Under the pieces are notes generated by a model, which ran no database searches, was not told the origin of the DNA, and was given only the letters and a program-made list of their open reading frames with translations. The translations under genes and the position numbers were made by a program. Positions 41,055-49,681 of a stretch of DNA of 64,000 nucleotides are shown in pieces. The stretch comes from Actinomycetospora straminea (GTDB taxonomy: Bacteria > Actinomycetota > Actinomycetes > Mycobacteriales > Pseudonocardiaceae): positions 62,001 to 126,000 of the forward strand of contig NZ_JAQZAN010000011.1 in NCBI RefSeq assembly GCF_028737255.1, read 5' to 3'. Every line of letters starts with the position of its first letter. Position 1 is the stretch's first letter.

Positions 41055-42395
41055 ATGACGCCCGTGATCGTGTCGATCGTGGTCCTGGTGGCGATGTTCG
41101 TCATCGCGACCGTGCTGCCGGTGAACCTCGGGGCCCTCGGGTTCGTCGCGGCGGCCCTCGTCGGGGTGCTGGCGGCCGGGATGAGCCTCGACGACGTGCT
41201 CGCCGAGTTCCCGGGCGACCTGTTCCTCATCCTGGTCGGGCTGACCTACCTCTTCGCGGTCGCGCACCACAACGGCACCGTCGACCTGCTCGTGCGGTGG
41301 TCGATGCGGCTGGTGCGCGGCCACCTCGTCGCCGCGCCCTGGATCTTCTTCACGCTGTCCGCGGTGTTCTCGGCGATCGGGGCGCTGTTCGCGGTCGCGA
41401 TCGTGGCGCCGCTGGCGATGCCCTTCGCCCGCCGCTACGGGGTGAGCCTGCTGCTCATGGGCATGATGGTGATCCACGGGTCGCTGGCGGGTGCGTTCTC
41501 GCCGATCAGTGTCTACGGCACCTTCGTCGCCGGCGTCGTCGGCCCCACAGGCATCCCGTTCAGCTCCACGACGCTCTTCCTCGCCCCCCTCGTGATCAAC
41601 ATCGTGATCGCGGCGGTCATCTTCGTCGTGCTCGGGGGCCGGTCGCTGGCCGGGACGAAGGTCGCGCACGGGGCGCCGGTGGGGGCGGGGCGGCCGTCGT
41701 CGGGGGGTGACGGGGCGCCGGTCACCACCGAGGACACCGGCTCCACCGACGCCACCGGGCGCACGGACGAGGAGGACGACGACGAGCAGGTCCGGGTCGG
41801 GCGCCCGCAGGTCCTCACGCTCATCGGCATCCTGGCGCTGGCGGTCGGCACGGTCGGCTTCGGCCTCGACGTGGGCGTGCTGTCGCTGGCGATCGCGGTG
41901 ACGCTCGGGATCCTGTGCCCGGCGGGTCACGCGGAGGCGGCCAAGGGCATCGCGTGGTCGACCGTGCTGCTGGTCTGCGGCGTCCTCACCTACGTCGGCG
42001 TGCTGCAGGAGGCCGGCACGGTCGACGTCGTCGGGCAGGCGATCGTCGCGCTCGGCGTGCCGCTGCTCGCGGCGCTGCTGCTCTGCTACCTCGGCGGCGT
42101 GCTCTCGGCGTTCGCGTCGTCGGCGGGCATCCTCGGCGTCGCGATCCCGCTGGCCCTGCCCTTCCTGCAGCAGGGGGCGGTGAGCCCGATCGGGATGGTC
42201 GCCGCGCTGGCCGTGGCGAGCACGGTCGTCGACGTCAGCCCGTTCTCGACGAACGGCGCGCTCGTCCTCGCCTCCACCCCGGCCGACGTCGACCGGGACG
42301 CCTTCTACCGGCGCATGCTGGTCTACAGCGGGATCGTCGTGGCGACGGGTCCGCTGCTGGCCTGGGCCCTGCTCGTGCTGCCCGGCTGGCTATAG
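41055..42395 (+). CDS. SLC13/MatC-like dicarboxylate permease
   Basis: 446 residues with about 10-12 membrane segments split by a hydrophilic, acidic loop (roughly residues 195-240, with DEEDDDEQ). Conserved pieces: IVLVAMFVIATVLPVNLGALGFVAAALVG, GDLFLILVGLTYLFAVAHHNGTVDLLV, and the repeated-half motifs FSPISVYGTFVAG and DVSPFSTNGAL. The family includes MatC (malonate) and SLC13 carboxylate carriers. ATG 41055 is preceded by GGGGAGG (41041-41047), a better start than the ATG at 40998. Substrate is unknown. Confidence 0.87.
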   Translation: MTPVIVSIVVLVAMFVIATVLPVNLGALGFVAAALVGVLAAGMSLDDVLAEFPGDLFLILVGLTYLFAVAHHNGTVDLLVRWSMRLVRGHLVAAPWIFFTLSAVFSAIGALFAVAIVAPLAMPFARRYGVSLLLMGMMVIHGSLAGAFSPISVYGTFVAGVVGPTGIPFSSTTLFLAPLVINIVIAAVIFVVLGGRSLAGTKVAHGAPVGAGRPSSGGDGAPVTTEDTGSTDATGRTDEEDDDEQVRVGRPQVLTLIGILALAVGTVGFGLDVGVLSLAIAVTLGILCPAGHAEAAKGIAWSTVLLVCGVLTYVGVLQEAGTVDVVGQAIVALGVPLLAALLLCYLGGVLSAFASSAGILGVAIPLALPFLQQGAVSPIGMVAALAVASTVVDVSPFSTNGALVLASTPADVDRDAFYRRMLVYSGIVVATGPLLAWALLVLPGWL

Positions 42396-42422
42396 CGGCG
42401 CGCGACCGGGTAGCCCGACCCC

Positions 42423-42680
42423 ATGACCGAGGAGGGCAAGACTCCGCAGGCCCGCAACCCCGCCGGCGATCCGGACCACGCGCCGGAGAAGCAGAGCGAG
42501 CTCAAGCTGAACGTCGGGATCGGCGTCATCGGCACGATCCTGTCGATCGGCGTGGCCCTGATCTTCTTCTTCCTCGAGCACAGCGTCGTCCTCGGGATCG
42601 TCTTCGTCGTCGTGGCGCTCGTGGCGGGCGCCATCACGCTGCGCGCCTTCCAGCGCAAGCGCAGCGCCCGGCCGAGCTGA
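42423..42680 (+). CDS. Small two-span membrane protein
   Basis: 85 residues. A charged N-terminus (about 30 residues), then two hydrophobic helices: LNVGIGVIGTILSIGVALIFFF and VVLGIVFVVVALVAGAITL, ending in a basic tail RAFQRKRSARPS. Topology suggests both ends in the cytoplasm. Small proteins of this form are widespread in actinobacteria with no assigned role. It starts 28 bp after the permease gene, so it may share its transcript. Confidence 0.75.
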   Translation: MTEEGKTPQARNPAGDPDHAPEKQSELKLNVGIGVIGTILSIGVALIFFFLEHSVVLGIVFVVVALVAGAITLRAFQRKRSARPS

Positions 42681-42683
42681 CGA

Positions 42684-44195
42684 TCAGTCGTACCCGCGGA
42701 ACCCCTCCCACGCGAGGCGGCGCTCGCGGCGGGGGTCGGACTCGACGCGGTCGACCCGGTCGAGGATCTTCGTCAGGCGGGTCTCGGGGTCGTAGGTCGG
42801 CCAGTGCGAGGCCGGGGTGCCGTGGCGGGCGAAGTGGATCCAGTCGGCCTGCACGCGCTCCTGCACCCCGCGCAGCGCCCGACGGCCGCCGAGCGCGGTC
42901 AGCCACCGGCCGGCTGTCGAGTCGGCCAGCCCGAACACGGCGTAGAGCTCCATGCCGTGGGTGGCGCGCACGCCCATGAGGTTCAGCACCGGCGTCGTGA
43001 GGTCGTAGCGGTAGGCCCACACCGGCCCGCGGTGGGCCTGCATGACGCGCACCGACGGGTACCAGAACATGTAGTCGCCGCCGAGGTCCCTGCGGTGCGG
43101 CGTCCCGGCGTAGGCGGCGAGCACCTGGTCGCGCAGCTCCGGCTGGGTCAGCGCGAACATGCGCTCCGCGCTGTCCTCGCTGACCAGCACGTCGAGACGC
43201 AGCCGGGGCAGCTCGAAGAGCCGGCCCTCGGTGTCGTTGGTGCCGATGATGAGGGGCACGTCGGCCGCGCGCCCGCCCTCGAAGGCGTCGAGCGGCGCCT
43301 CGGGCAGCAGGTCGCCGTCGACGACCGGTGCGGTCGGGATGGTGCCGGGCTGGTCGCCGAGCCGGTCGCGCAGCACCTGCGCGGCGCCGAGCAGCTGGTG
43401 CGAGGTAGCCGTGGTCAGGCCGGCGAGCGGGTCGTCGTCGGCCCCCAGCGCCGAGACGAACCCGGCCGCCCACGACCGGGCCCGCTCCTGCCCGAACACC
43501 ATGCCGGGCGCGGAGCTCTCGGCGATCGCGCGGTGGAACAGGCCGCGGGCGGACGGGGTCGCCATCAGCGTCGTCACCGAGATCGCCCCGGCCGACTCGC
43601 CGAAGATCGTCACCTGGCCGGGGTCGCCGCCGAAGGCCGCGATGTTGTCGCGCACCCACTCCAGCGCGGCGATCTGGTCGCGCAGGCCGAGGTTGTCCTC
43701 GATCGGCCGCTCCGGCGTGCCGTAGGCGGAGAAGTCGAGGTAGCCGAGCGCCCCGAGGCGGTAGTTGACGCTGACGAAGACGCACTCGCCGCGGCGCACG
43801 AAGTCGTCGCCGCGGTAGGTGGGCGCCGACGACGCCCCGACGACGAACGCGCCGCCGTAGAACCAGACCATCACCGGGCGCGGCTCGTCGGACGGCGTCG
43901 TGGGCGCGCTGACGTTGAGGGTCAGGCTGTCCTCGCTCATCGGCGTCTGTTTGCCAGCGCCGATGAACTCGCCGATGCGCTCCTGGATCGGCACCGGGCC
44001 GAAGCGCGAGCCGTCGCGCACGCCCTCCCACGGCACCACCGGCTGCGGGGCGCGCAGCCGGAGCTCGCCGACGGGCGGTGCCGCGTACGGGACGCCACGC
44101 CAGGAGTGCACGCCGTGCGCGGTGACGCCGCGGACGAGCCCGCCGGTGGTCTTGACCTCGGGGCCCGGGGTCGTCACGTGGTGCCGTGAACGCAT
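42684..44195 (-). CDS. Type-B carboxylesterase/lipase
   Basis: 503 residues. Features: TTGGLVRGVTAHGVHSWRGVPYAAPP, SEDSLTLNV, VWFYGGAFVVG (oxyanion hole), DQIAALEWVRDNIAAFGGDP, the nucleophile GESAGA, and a C-terminal THGMELYAVFG with the catalytic His. No signal peptide is visible, so it should be cytoplasmic. It hydrolyses carboxylic esters of unknown identity. ATG 44195 is chosen because the family homology begins soon after; the longer frame to 44339 adds only arginine-rich residues. It converges on 42680 with 3 bp between stops. Confidence 0.9.
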   Translation of the reverse strand: MRSRHHVTTPGPEVKTTGGLVRGVTAHGVHSWRGVPYAAPPVGELRLRAPQPVVPWEGVRDGSRFGPVPIQERIGEFIGAGKQTPMSEDSLTLNVSAPTTPSDEPRPVMVWFYGGAFVVGASSAPTYRGDDFVRRGECVFVSVNYRLGALGYLDFSAYGTPERPIEDNLGLRDQIAALEWVRDNIAAFGGDPGQVTIFGESAGAISVTTLMATPSARGLFHRAIAESSAPGMVFGQERARSWAAGFVSALGADDDPLAGLTTATSHQLLGAAQVLRDRLGDQPGTIPTAPVVDGDLLPEAPLDAFEGGRAADVPLIIGTNDTEGRLFELPRLRLDVLVSEDSAERMFALTQPELRDQVLAAYAGTPHRRDLGGDYMFWYPSVRVMQAHRGPVWAYRYDLTTPVLNLMGVRATHGMELYAVFGLADSTAGRWLTALGGRRALRGVQERVQADWIHFARHGTPASHWPTYDPETRLTKILDRVDRVESDPRRERRLAWEGFRGYD

Positions 44196-44415
44196 ACCCC
44201 GAGTCTGTTCGACGGGCCCCGCCACCGCCCGCCGATGTGATCGACGAGCCCCGTCCCGGGCGTGTCGCGGTCTCCGGAGCGACCCCTCGACGACAGGACG
44301 AGTGGACGTGCTGACACGCTCGGCGGCAGATCGCGCCACTCTCGGTCACACAACCGATGGATATTCGCCCTATCGGCCCAGCGTGTCGCGTTGCGGGTGC
44401 CGAGGATCTGTCTCG

Positions 44416-45078
44416 ATGGACGTACAGACGGACGCGGGGGTCGACGCCGCGCTGTGGGGCCTGGAGGCCGCCTTCGTGGCGCACCCGCCCCCGCGCACGC
44501 TCTCGGGCTGCCCCCACTGTCACGGAGAGGTGCGGGTCGCCGACGCCGACCCGCTCACGCTGGTGCTCGCCCTCGGCAACACCCTCGGCACCGGCGACGA
44601 CCTGCGCGCGCTCACCCCGTGGCTCGTGCGCCGGGCGCTGACCGGCGACCGCGTCGACCTGCGCACCGTGCTCGAGCGCATCGCCGAGCACTGGGCGGAC
44701 TGGACCGACCGCGAGCGCGACGCGGTGCGCGACGTCGTCGACGCCGTGTGGAGCGCGCTGCTCGACACGCACCCCGACGCCCCCGACAGCGCGACCGCCG
44801 TCGCGATGCTCGACAGCATCGCGGCGCTCGGGGAGCCGCCGGACCGGCTGCTCGCGATCTGGGAGTACAAGGAGATCGCGAGCGCCGACCACCACCTCGC
44901 CGAGCTCGTCGTCGACGCCTTCTACGGCGCGCGGGTCGACCCGCGGGTGATCACCTGGGCGCGCGCCGACGCGCAGCGCGCCCGCCTCGAGCGCGCCCGC
45001 GACCGGGACCGCGGGCGCCCCTGGGCCGGCACGATCACCGCCGCCTGCGACCTGGCGGGCGCGGGGGCGCCAGACTGA
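44416..45078 (+). CDS. Hypothetical protein with CxxC knuckle
   Basis: 220 residues, not recognised. CPHC at about residues 33-36 suggests a single zinc knuckle or redox pair near the N-terminus; the rest is helical and acidic (LTLVLALGNTLGTGDDLRALTPWLVRRAL, WADWTDRERDAVRDVVDAVWSALL). The look is that of actinobacterial HEAT-like hypothetical proteins. ATG 44416 lies after a locally AT-richer stretch (44345-44375) that may hold the promoter. It is followed 4 bp later by the EcsC-like gene, probably co-transcribed. Confidence 0.75.
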   Translation: MDVQTDAGVDAALWGLEAAFVAHPPPRTLSGCPHCHGEVRVADADPLTLVLALGNTLGTGDDLRALTPWLVRRALTGDRVDLRTVLERIAEHWADWTDRERDAVRDVVDAVWSALLDTHPDAPDSATAVAMLDSIAALGEPPDRLLAIWEYKEIASADHHLAELVVDAFYGARVDPRVITWARADAQRARLERARDRDRGRPWAGTITAACDLAGAGAPD

Positions 45079-45082
45079 TCGG

Positions 45083-45697
45083 GTGGCGAGCTCGCGCGGA
45101 CTGCCCGACACCCTGGTCGACGAGCTGTGGCGTCGCGCGGTCGGCGGGATCGGCCCGTTCTCGGGCGCGCCGGCGGTGGCCGCGGACGCGCTGGCCGCGA
45201 CCGACGACGACGTCGAGGCCGCCGTGCGCCGGGTGGTCGGCGCGCACGTCCGGCTCGCCGCCAGCTCCGGGCTGCTCACCAGCCTCGGCGGCGCCGCGAC
45301 GCTCGTCGTGACCGCGCCGGCCGGCACCACGGGCCTCTACCTGCTCGGCACGCGCCTGTCGGCGGCGATCGCGCACCTGCGCGGCCGGGACCTCACCGAC
45401 CCGGTCGTGCGCACCGCGGCGCTGGTCTGCGTGCTCGGGGCCGACGGCGTCGAGCTCGCCGAGCGCACCGGCCTCGACCTGGTCAACGCCTCGCTGCTGC
45501 ACGGGCTGCGCGGGCTCCCGACCGAGGTGCGCGCGCAGCTCGACACGCGGATCGGCTTCCGGCTCACCTCGCGCTTCACCCGTCGGGGCGCGCTCAACGT
45601 CACCAAGCTCATCCCCGTCGTCGCCGGGCCCATCGGGGCGGGCGCGGACGCGATGGCCATGCGGACGGTGGCGACGTTCGCGCAGGCGCACCTCTAG
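45083..45697 (+). CDS. EcsC-family protein
   Basis: 204 residues from GTG 45083. The EcsC pattern is visible: GGAATLVVTAPAGTTGLYLLGTRLSAAIAHLRG in the centre and the closing NVTKLIPVVAGPIGAGADAMAMRTVATFAQ (family: LIPVVGGxxGGxxDxxxxRxxxxxA). EcsC occurs beside ABC transporter genes in Bacillus but its function is unknown. The glycine/alanine-rich hydrophobic stretches suggest membrane association. Confidence 0.8.
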   Translation: MASSRGLPDTLVDELWRRAVGGIGPFSGAPAVAADALAATDDDVEAAVRRVVGAHVRLAASSGLLTSLGGAATLVVTAPAGTTGLYLLGTRLSAAIAHLRGRDLTDPVVRTAALVCVLGADGVELAERTGLDLVNASLLHGLRGLPTEVRAQLDTRIGFRLTSRFTRRGALNVTKLIPVVAGPIGAGADAMAMRTVATFAQAHL

Positions 45698-45857
45698 GGG
45701 CGGCCGACCCGTTCGCACGCAGCGCGTTCACCCGGTCACGCGAAGTCACCCGACCGGGCGCCTTCTGCGCGTGGTGTGGTGGATGGTGCCCGTGTGGGGG
45801 TCATGGTGGGCCGCCGGCGATCATCGGGATCGTCGGGCGAGCGGAGGTGCGACGACC

Positions 45858-47453
45858 ATGGCCGGGTCCGGGGGACCGCACGGGCACGGGACGGGCGGGG
45901 CGCGGCGGCGACGCGCGGCGCGGGCGCGCCTGGGCGCGGTCGCGCTGACGACGGCCGCCGTGCTGCTGCTGCCGGCCCCGGCCTCCGCGGCGCCGGGAGA
46001 CCCGGCAGTCCCGCCCGCTCCCGCCGGTCAGGCCGTCGGCGCCGTGCCCGCCGTGCCCGCCGTCCCCATGGACGCCCCGACCGGGATCACCCAGCTCGAC
46101 CCGGCGCACGCGGTCATGCCGCCGGCCGGGCTCCCGCCCGCGGCCCCGGTCGCGGCGGGCATCGCCCCGGTGGGCTTCACGCCGGGCGCCCGCGACGCCA
46201 CGGGCGTGCGGGAGGTGCGCGGGGACCAGCCGCTGCGCCTCGTCGCCGTCACCTGGACCGGCGCGGCCCCGGACGCGGTCGCCCTGCGCACCACCGACGC
46301 GGCCGGGCAGTGGGGCACCTGGACCGACCTCGAGGCCCCCGGCGACGAGCGCGACGACGTCCCGGCCACGGCCGGCGGCACCGACCCGGTGTGGGTCGGC
46401 GACCGCACCGCCGTCGAGGTCCGGGCCCTGCGCGCGGGGCAGCCGGTGACCGACGAGGTCCAGGTCCTGCGCATCGACCCGGGCGTCGGCAGCAACGACG
46501 CGGCGATCGGGGCGCTGGGCGCGGCGCGGGGACCGGCCGCGCCGCGCTACGTGACCCGCGCGCAGTGGGGCGCCGACGAGTCGAAGGCCGCCCGCCCCGA
46601 GACCACGCCGACGATCCGCGCGGTGACGATCCACCACACCAGCGAGACGAACGACTACGGCCCGGACCAGTCGCCCGCGATCGTCCGCGCGATCTTCGCG
46701 TACCACACGCAGAAGCAGGGCTGGGGCGACATCGGCTACAACGCCCTCGTCGACAAGTACGGGACGATCTTCGAGGGTCGCGCCGGCGGGATGGACAAGG
46801 CCGTCGTCGGCGCGCACGCGGGCGGGTTCAACCGAGAGACCTGGGGCATCGCGATGATGGGCAACCACTCCACGCTGCCCCCGAACGCCGCGACGACGAA
46901 CTCGCTCGCCGCGCTGGCGGCCTGGAAGCTCGGCGGGCTCTACCGCGACCCGGAGGAGCAGGTCCAGCTCACCTCGGCGGGCGGCGGCACGTCGCGGTTC
47001 CCCAAGGGCCAGACGACGACCGTGCCCGCGCTGTTCGCCCACCGCGACGTCGGCAACACCTCGTGCCCGGGCGACGTGGGCTACGCGCAGATGGGGCCGC
47101 TGCGGGCGAAGGTCAAGGCGCTGATCGACGGGTCGGCCACCGACGTCCGCGCTGCGTGGTCGGCGCAGCGGGCGGCGCTCGGGGAGCCGACGCGCGTCGA
47201 GTCGCCGACGGCCGACGGCACCGGGCGCTCCACGGACTTCGAGCACGGCACCGTCGTCTGGTCCCCGCGCACCGGTGCCTGGCCGCTGACCGGCGCCATC
47301 GCCGCGCACTGGCGCGCGGCCGGGGCCGAGGCCTCGCCGCTGGGCTACCCGACCGGCGCCGAGCGCGACGTGCCGGGCGGCCGCGCGCAGGACTTCCAGC
47401 ACGGGGCGCTGACCTGGGAGCGGGCCACCGGAACGGTGCGCGGACCGGTCTGA
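45858..47453 (+). CDS. Secreted PGRP-type N-acetylmuramoyl-L-alanine amidase with LGFP repeats
   Basis: 531 residues. ATG 45858 has SD GGAGG. The N-terminus is basic (GGARRRRAARARL) then hydrophobic with an AxA cleavage site (PAPASAAPG), a Sec or Tat signal. After a proline-rich linker and a jelly-roll-like region comes the PGRP amidase domain: VTRAQWGADES, the zinc ligands in VTIHHTSETN, IGYNALVDKYGTIFEGRAGG, GAHAGGFN and FAHRDVGNTSCPGD. Two LGFP repeats (ending GTVVWSPRTGAW and GALTWERATGTV) probably bind the mycolyl/arabinogalactan wall. It trims peptides from peptidoglycan during wall remodelling. Confidence 0.92.
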   Translation: MAGSGGPHGHGTGGARRRRAARARLGAVALTTAAVLLLPAPASAAPGDPAVPPAPAGQAVGAVPAVPAVPMDAPTGITQLDPAHAVMPPAGLPPAAPVAAGIAPVGFTPGARDATGVREVRGDQPLRLVAVTWTGAAPDAVALRTTDAAGQWGTWTDLEAPGDERDDVPATAGGTDPVWVGDRTAVEVRALRAGQPVTDEVQVLRIDPGVGSNDAAIGALGAARGPAAPRYVTRAQWGADESKAARPETTPTIRAVTIHHTSETNDYGPDQSPAIVRAIFAYHTQKQGWGDIGYNALVDKYGTIFEGRAGGMDKAVVGAHAGGFNRETWGIAMMGNHSTLPPNAATTNSLAALAAWKLGGLYRDPEEQVQLTSAGGGTSRFPKGQTTTVPALFAHRDVGNTSCPGDVGYAQMGPLRAKVKALIDGSATDVRAAWSAQRAALGEPTRVESPTADGTGRSTDFEHGTVVWSPRTGAWPLTGAIAAHWRAAGAEASPLGYPTGAERDVPGGRAQDFQHGALTWERATGTVRGPV

Positions 47454-47492
47454 GCACGGCGCGCCGTGCCCACGCAGGGCAGGATGCGCGGG

Positions 47493-48296
47493 ATGGACGA
47501 CGACGGAGCTCGCCGTGCGGCCGTCGACGACGCCGTGGACCGCTTCCTGGCCCTCGTCCGCGACGGCGAGCCCGACCTCCTCGCGGCGGTCCTCGAGATC
47601 GCCCGCGCCGCGGACCCCGCCGCCGACGTCGCGGGGGCGCGCGCCGAGCTCGACCGTCTGGCCGCCGGGGTCACCGACCTCGACGGCCTCGTGCGCCGCC
47701 TCTACGTCGAGGAGGGCTTCCACGGGAACCGCGACGACTACTACGACCCGGCGAACTCCTCGCTGACCGAGGTCCTCGCCCGCCGCACCGGCATCCCGAT
47801 CACGCTGGCGGTGGTGTGCCTCGAGGTGGGCCGGCGGGCCGGGATCGAGCTCGAGCCGGTGGGGATGCCCGGGCACTTCCTCGTGCACCCCGTCACGTCC
47901 CTGCAGCACCTCGACCCGTTCACCGGCGAGATGCTCGACCGCGAGCAGTGCATCCGCCGCTTCCGCGAGTCCACGGGGCTCGGACCCGACGTGCCGTTCG
48001 ACGACACGGTGCTCGAACCGATCGGCACCGAGGCCGTACTCGTGCGCATGCTGACGAACCTGCGCGGCATCCACCGTGCCCGCGGCGACCTCGCCGAGCT
48101 CGGCTGGGTGCTGCGCATGCGGATGGGGCTGCCGGGGGTGAGCGCGGTCGAGGTGGCCGAGCTCGCCGAGGTCCGGGGCCGGCGCGCCGCCTTCCGCGAG
48201 GCCGCCGACCTGCTCGAGGAGTGGGCCGAGGTCCTGCCGCGCGACGCCGAGCCCCTGCGCCGCCACGCCCGCCGCTGGCGCGCCCACCTGAACTGA
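47493..48296 (+). CDS. SirB1-family transglutaminase-like protein
   Basis: 267 residues from ATG 47493 (ATG 47484 is an in-frame alternative). The family block is clear: LVRRLYVEEGFHGNRDDYYDPANSSL, EVLARRTGIPITLAVVCLEVGRRAGI and GMPGHFLVHP. The transglutaminase-like fold's catalytic triad residues are C and H in VVCLEV and GHFLV. C-terminal helices (VRMLTNLRGIHRARGDL) resemble TPR packing. Function is unknown. It ends 2 bp before the 56-bp palindrome. Confidence 0.87.
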   Translation: MDDDGARRAAVDDAVDRFLALVRDGEPDLLAAVLEIARAADPAADVAGARAELDRLAAGVTDLDGLVRRLYVEEGFHGNRDDYYDPANSSLTEVLARRTGIPITLAVVCLEVGRRAGIELEPVGMPGHFLVHPVTSLQHLDPFTGEMLDREQCIRRFRESTGLGPDVPFDDTVLEPIGTEAVLVRMLTNLRGIHRARGDLAELGWVLRMRMGLPGVSAVEVAELAEVRGRRAAFREAADLLEEWAEVLPRDAEPLRRHARRWRAHLN

Positions 48297-48298
48297 CC

Positions 48299-48354
48299 GG
48301 CCCCATGTGCGTGATCTTCTGAGCTATAGCTCAGAAGATCACGCACATGGGGCC
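48299..48354. terminator. Perfect 56-bp palindrome
   Basis: Arms of 28 nt meet with no spacer at 48326/48327. The left arm starts GGCCCCATGTGCGTGATC and runs to the centre GAGCTATAGCTC. As RNA it would fold into a hairpin of about 26 bp with a tetraloop. Placed directly after a stop codon and 48 bp before the PadR gene, it could be a strong terminator, but no T-run follows and the length and perfection are beyond need. Confidence 0.6.
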
Positions 48355-48370
48355 CTGACCTGTCGTACGG

Positions 48371-48396
48371 GACATGTCCAGGTGGACTGCTAGCGT
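48371..48396 (+). promoter_or_regulatory. PadR promoter with GACATGTC operator
   Basis: GACATGTC (48371-48378, perfect 8-bp palindrome) overlaps the -35 position; GGTGGAC follows; the -10 is TAGCGT (48391-48396) and ATG lies six bases on, implying a leaderless mRNA. The same octamer and GGTGGAC recur at the promoter of the membrane-protein gene (49640-49681). Confidence 0.6.
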
Positions 48397-48402
48397 TCGC
48401 CC

Positions 48403-48939
48403 ATGTCACTGCGCCACGCGCTCCTGGGTCTCCTCGCCCACGGACCGGCCAGCGGCTACGACCTCACCCGCGCCTTCGACGGCAGCATCGGCCGCTACGC
48501 CTGGCACGCCGGGCACAGCCGCATCTACCCCGAGCTCGCGAAGATGACGGAGGCCGGGCAGGTCGTCGTCGAGAAGACCGGGCCGCGCGGGCGGAAGACC
48601 TACACGCTCACCGACGACGGCCGCCTCGAGCTGCGGCGCTGGATGCTGCACTGGCCCGAGCAGACCACCGTGCGCGACGAGACGGTCCTGCGGATGTTCC
48701 TCGTCCAGTCGCTCGAGCCCGACGACGCCCGCCGGCTGCTCGAGGGCATCGCCGCGCACTGCGCGGACCGGATCGCGGAGCTGCGGCCGGTGATGGAGGC
48801 CGAGGACGCCGAGCACCCGCCGGGAGCGGAGGTGCCCTTCGGCCGGCTCGCCGGTGAGTACGGGCTGCGCCAGTACGAGGCCGTGCACGGCTGGGCGCGG
48901 TGGAGCCTGGAGCGGCTCGGGGCGAGGGTGCCCGGGTGA
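48403..48939 (+). CDS. PadR-family transcriptional regulator
   Basis: 178 residues. The winged HTH is MSLRHALLGLLAHGPASGYDLTRAFDGSIG, then SRIYPELAKMTEAGQVVVEKTGPRGRKTYTLTDDGRLELRRW; the C-terminal helical dimerisation domain follows (Vir-type PadR). It binds phenolics or drugs in related proteins. ATG 48403 fits the leaderless promoter. It converges on the membrane-protein gene with one base between stops, and shares the GACATGTC operator with it, so it likely represses both. Confidence 0.92.
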   Translation: MSLRHALLGLLAHGPASGYDLTRAFDGSIGRYAWHAGHSRIYPELAKMTEAGQVVVEKTGPRGRKTYTLTDDGRLELRRWMLHWPEQTTVRDETVLRMFLVQSLEPDDARRLLEGIAAHCADRIAELRPVMEAEDAEHPPGAEVPFGRLAGEYGLRQYEAVHGWARWSLERLGARVPG

Positions 48940-48940
48940 G

Positions 48941-49633
48941 TCAATCGGACGGTCGGGTCGCCCCGGTGGGCTCCTGCGCGTGCGCCTCGGCCCACGCGCG
49001 GGCCTTCGGTCCGGCCTGCGCGCCGTACCAGCCGTTCCAGATCGACAGCCCGACGATCGTGACGACGAGCATCGCCGTCGAGAGCCCGACCATGACGTCG
49101 GGCGGTACCAGGTAGATCAGCGGCACGCGCACGATCGCCAGGAGCAGCAGGCCGACCCCCCACACCACGGCCGAGACGCGGAACGTGCGACGCACGGGCG
49201 GCAGCGTCCGGTAGTACTCGGCCATCTCGCGGGCCTTCTGTGGCTGGGAGGTCTGGAACGCCGAGAGCGTGAGCGGCGTGGCGCCCAGGAGGCTCGCGAG
49301 GAAGACCAGGCCGACCAGCCCGGTGGTCAACGAGTCGGTGACCAGCAGGAACCGCGGGTCGCCGTCGACGAACGCCAGCGCGAGCCCGACGCCGAACACC
49401 GTCAGCATCAGCGCGGCGAACCACGTGACCCGCTGCGTGCACACCGCCACCCACACCAGCCGCACCCCCGCGACCAGCGAGGCGACGAGCAGGGCCACCC
49501 AGTCGGTCGCGCCCACCAGCCGCAGCGCGTAGTAGGCGACGAGCGGCGCCCCGACGTCGAGGAACAGGCCGGAGAACTGCTGCAGGACCGAGTAGCCGGA
49601 CTCGTCGTCGGCCTCGCTCTTCCCGTGCTCCAC
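48941..49633 (-). CDS. Multi-span membrane protein (VC0807-like)
   Basis: 230 residues from GTG 49633. About five to six membrane segments: GLFLDVGAPLVAYYALRLVG, WVALLVASLVAGVRLVWVAV, WFAALMLTVFGVGLALAFVDGD, a segment after SLTTGLVGLVFLASLLGA, and a C-terminal LSIWNGWYGAQAG. The pattern recalls the VC0807/DUF3159 group often found beside PadR regulators. The ATG at 49678 would place the start inside the GACATGTC operator; a -35 TTGACA (49669-49664), 18-bp spacer and GACGCT (49645-49640) point to transcription starting near GTG 49633. Function unknown; drug tolerance is a guess. Confidence 0.82.
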   Translation of the reverse strand: MEHGKSEADDESGYSVLQQFSGLFLDVGAPLVAYYALRLVGATDWVALLVASLVAGVRLVWVAVCTQRVTWFAALMLTVFGVGLALAFVDGDPRFLLVTDSLTTGLVGLVFLASLLGATPLTLSAFQTSQPQKAREMAEYYRTLPPVRRTFRVSAVVWGVGLLLLAIVRVPLIYLVPPDVMVGLSTAMLVVTIVGLSIWNGWYGAQAGPKARAWAEAHAQEPTGATRPSD

Positions 49634-49639
49634 GGGAGC

Positions 49640-49681
49640 AGCGTCCACCTGTCCATCGCGACATGTCAAATAAGACATGTC
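49640..49681 (-). promoter_or_regulatory. Promoter with two GACATGTC operators
   Basis: Reverse-strand promoter TTGACA (49669-49664), 18 bp, GACGCT (49645-49640). GACATGTC occurs at 49660-49667, covering the -35, and again at 49674-49681, centres 14 bp apart. GTCCACCTGTCC beside it matches the GGTGGAC of the padR promoter. Confidence 0.6.

Noticed and set aside
38985-41930. Reverse-strand open frame of 981 codons across recD and the permease
   Set aside because: Antisense artefact spanning two well-supported genes and the gap between them; low-complexity basic product.
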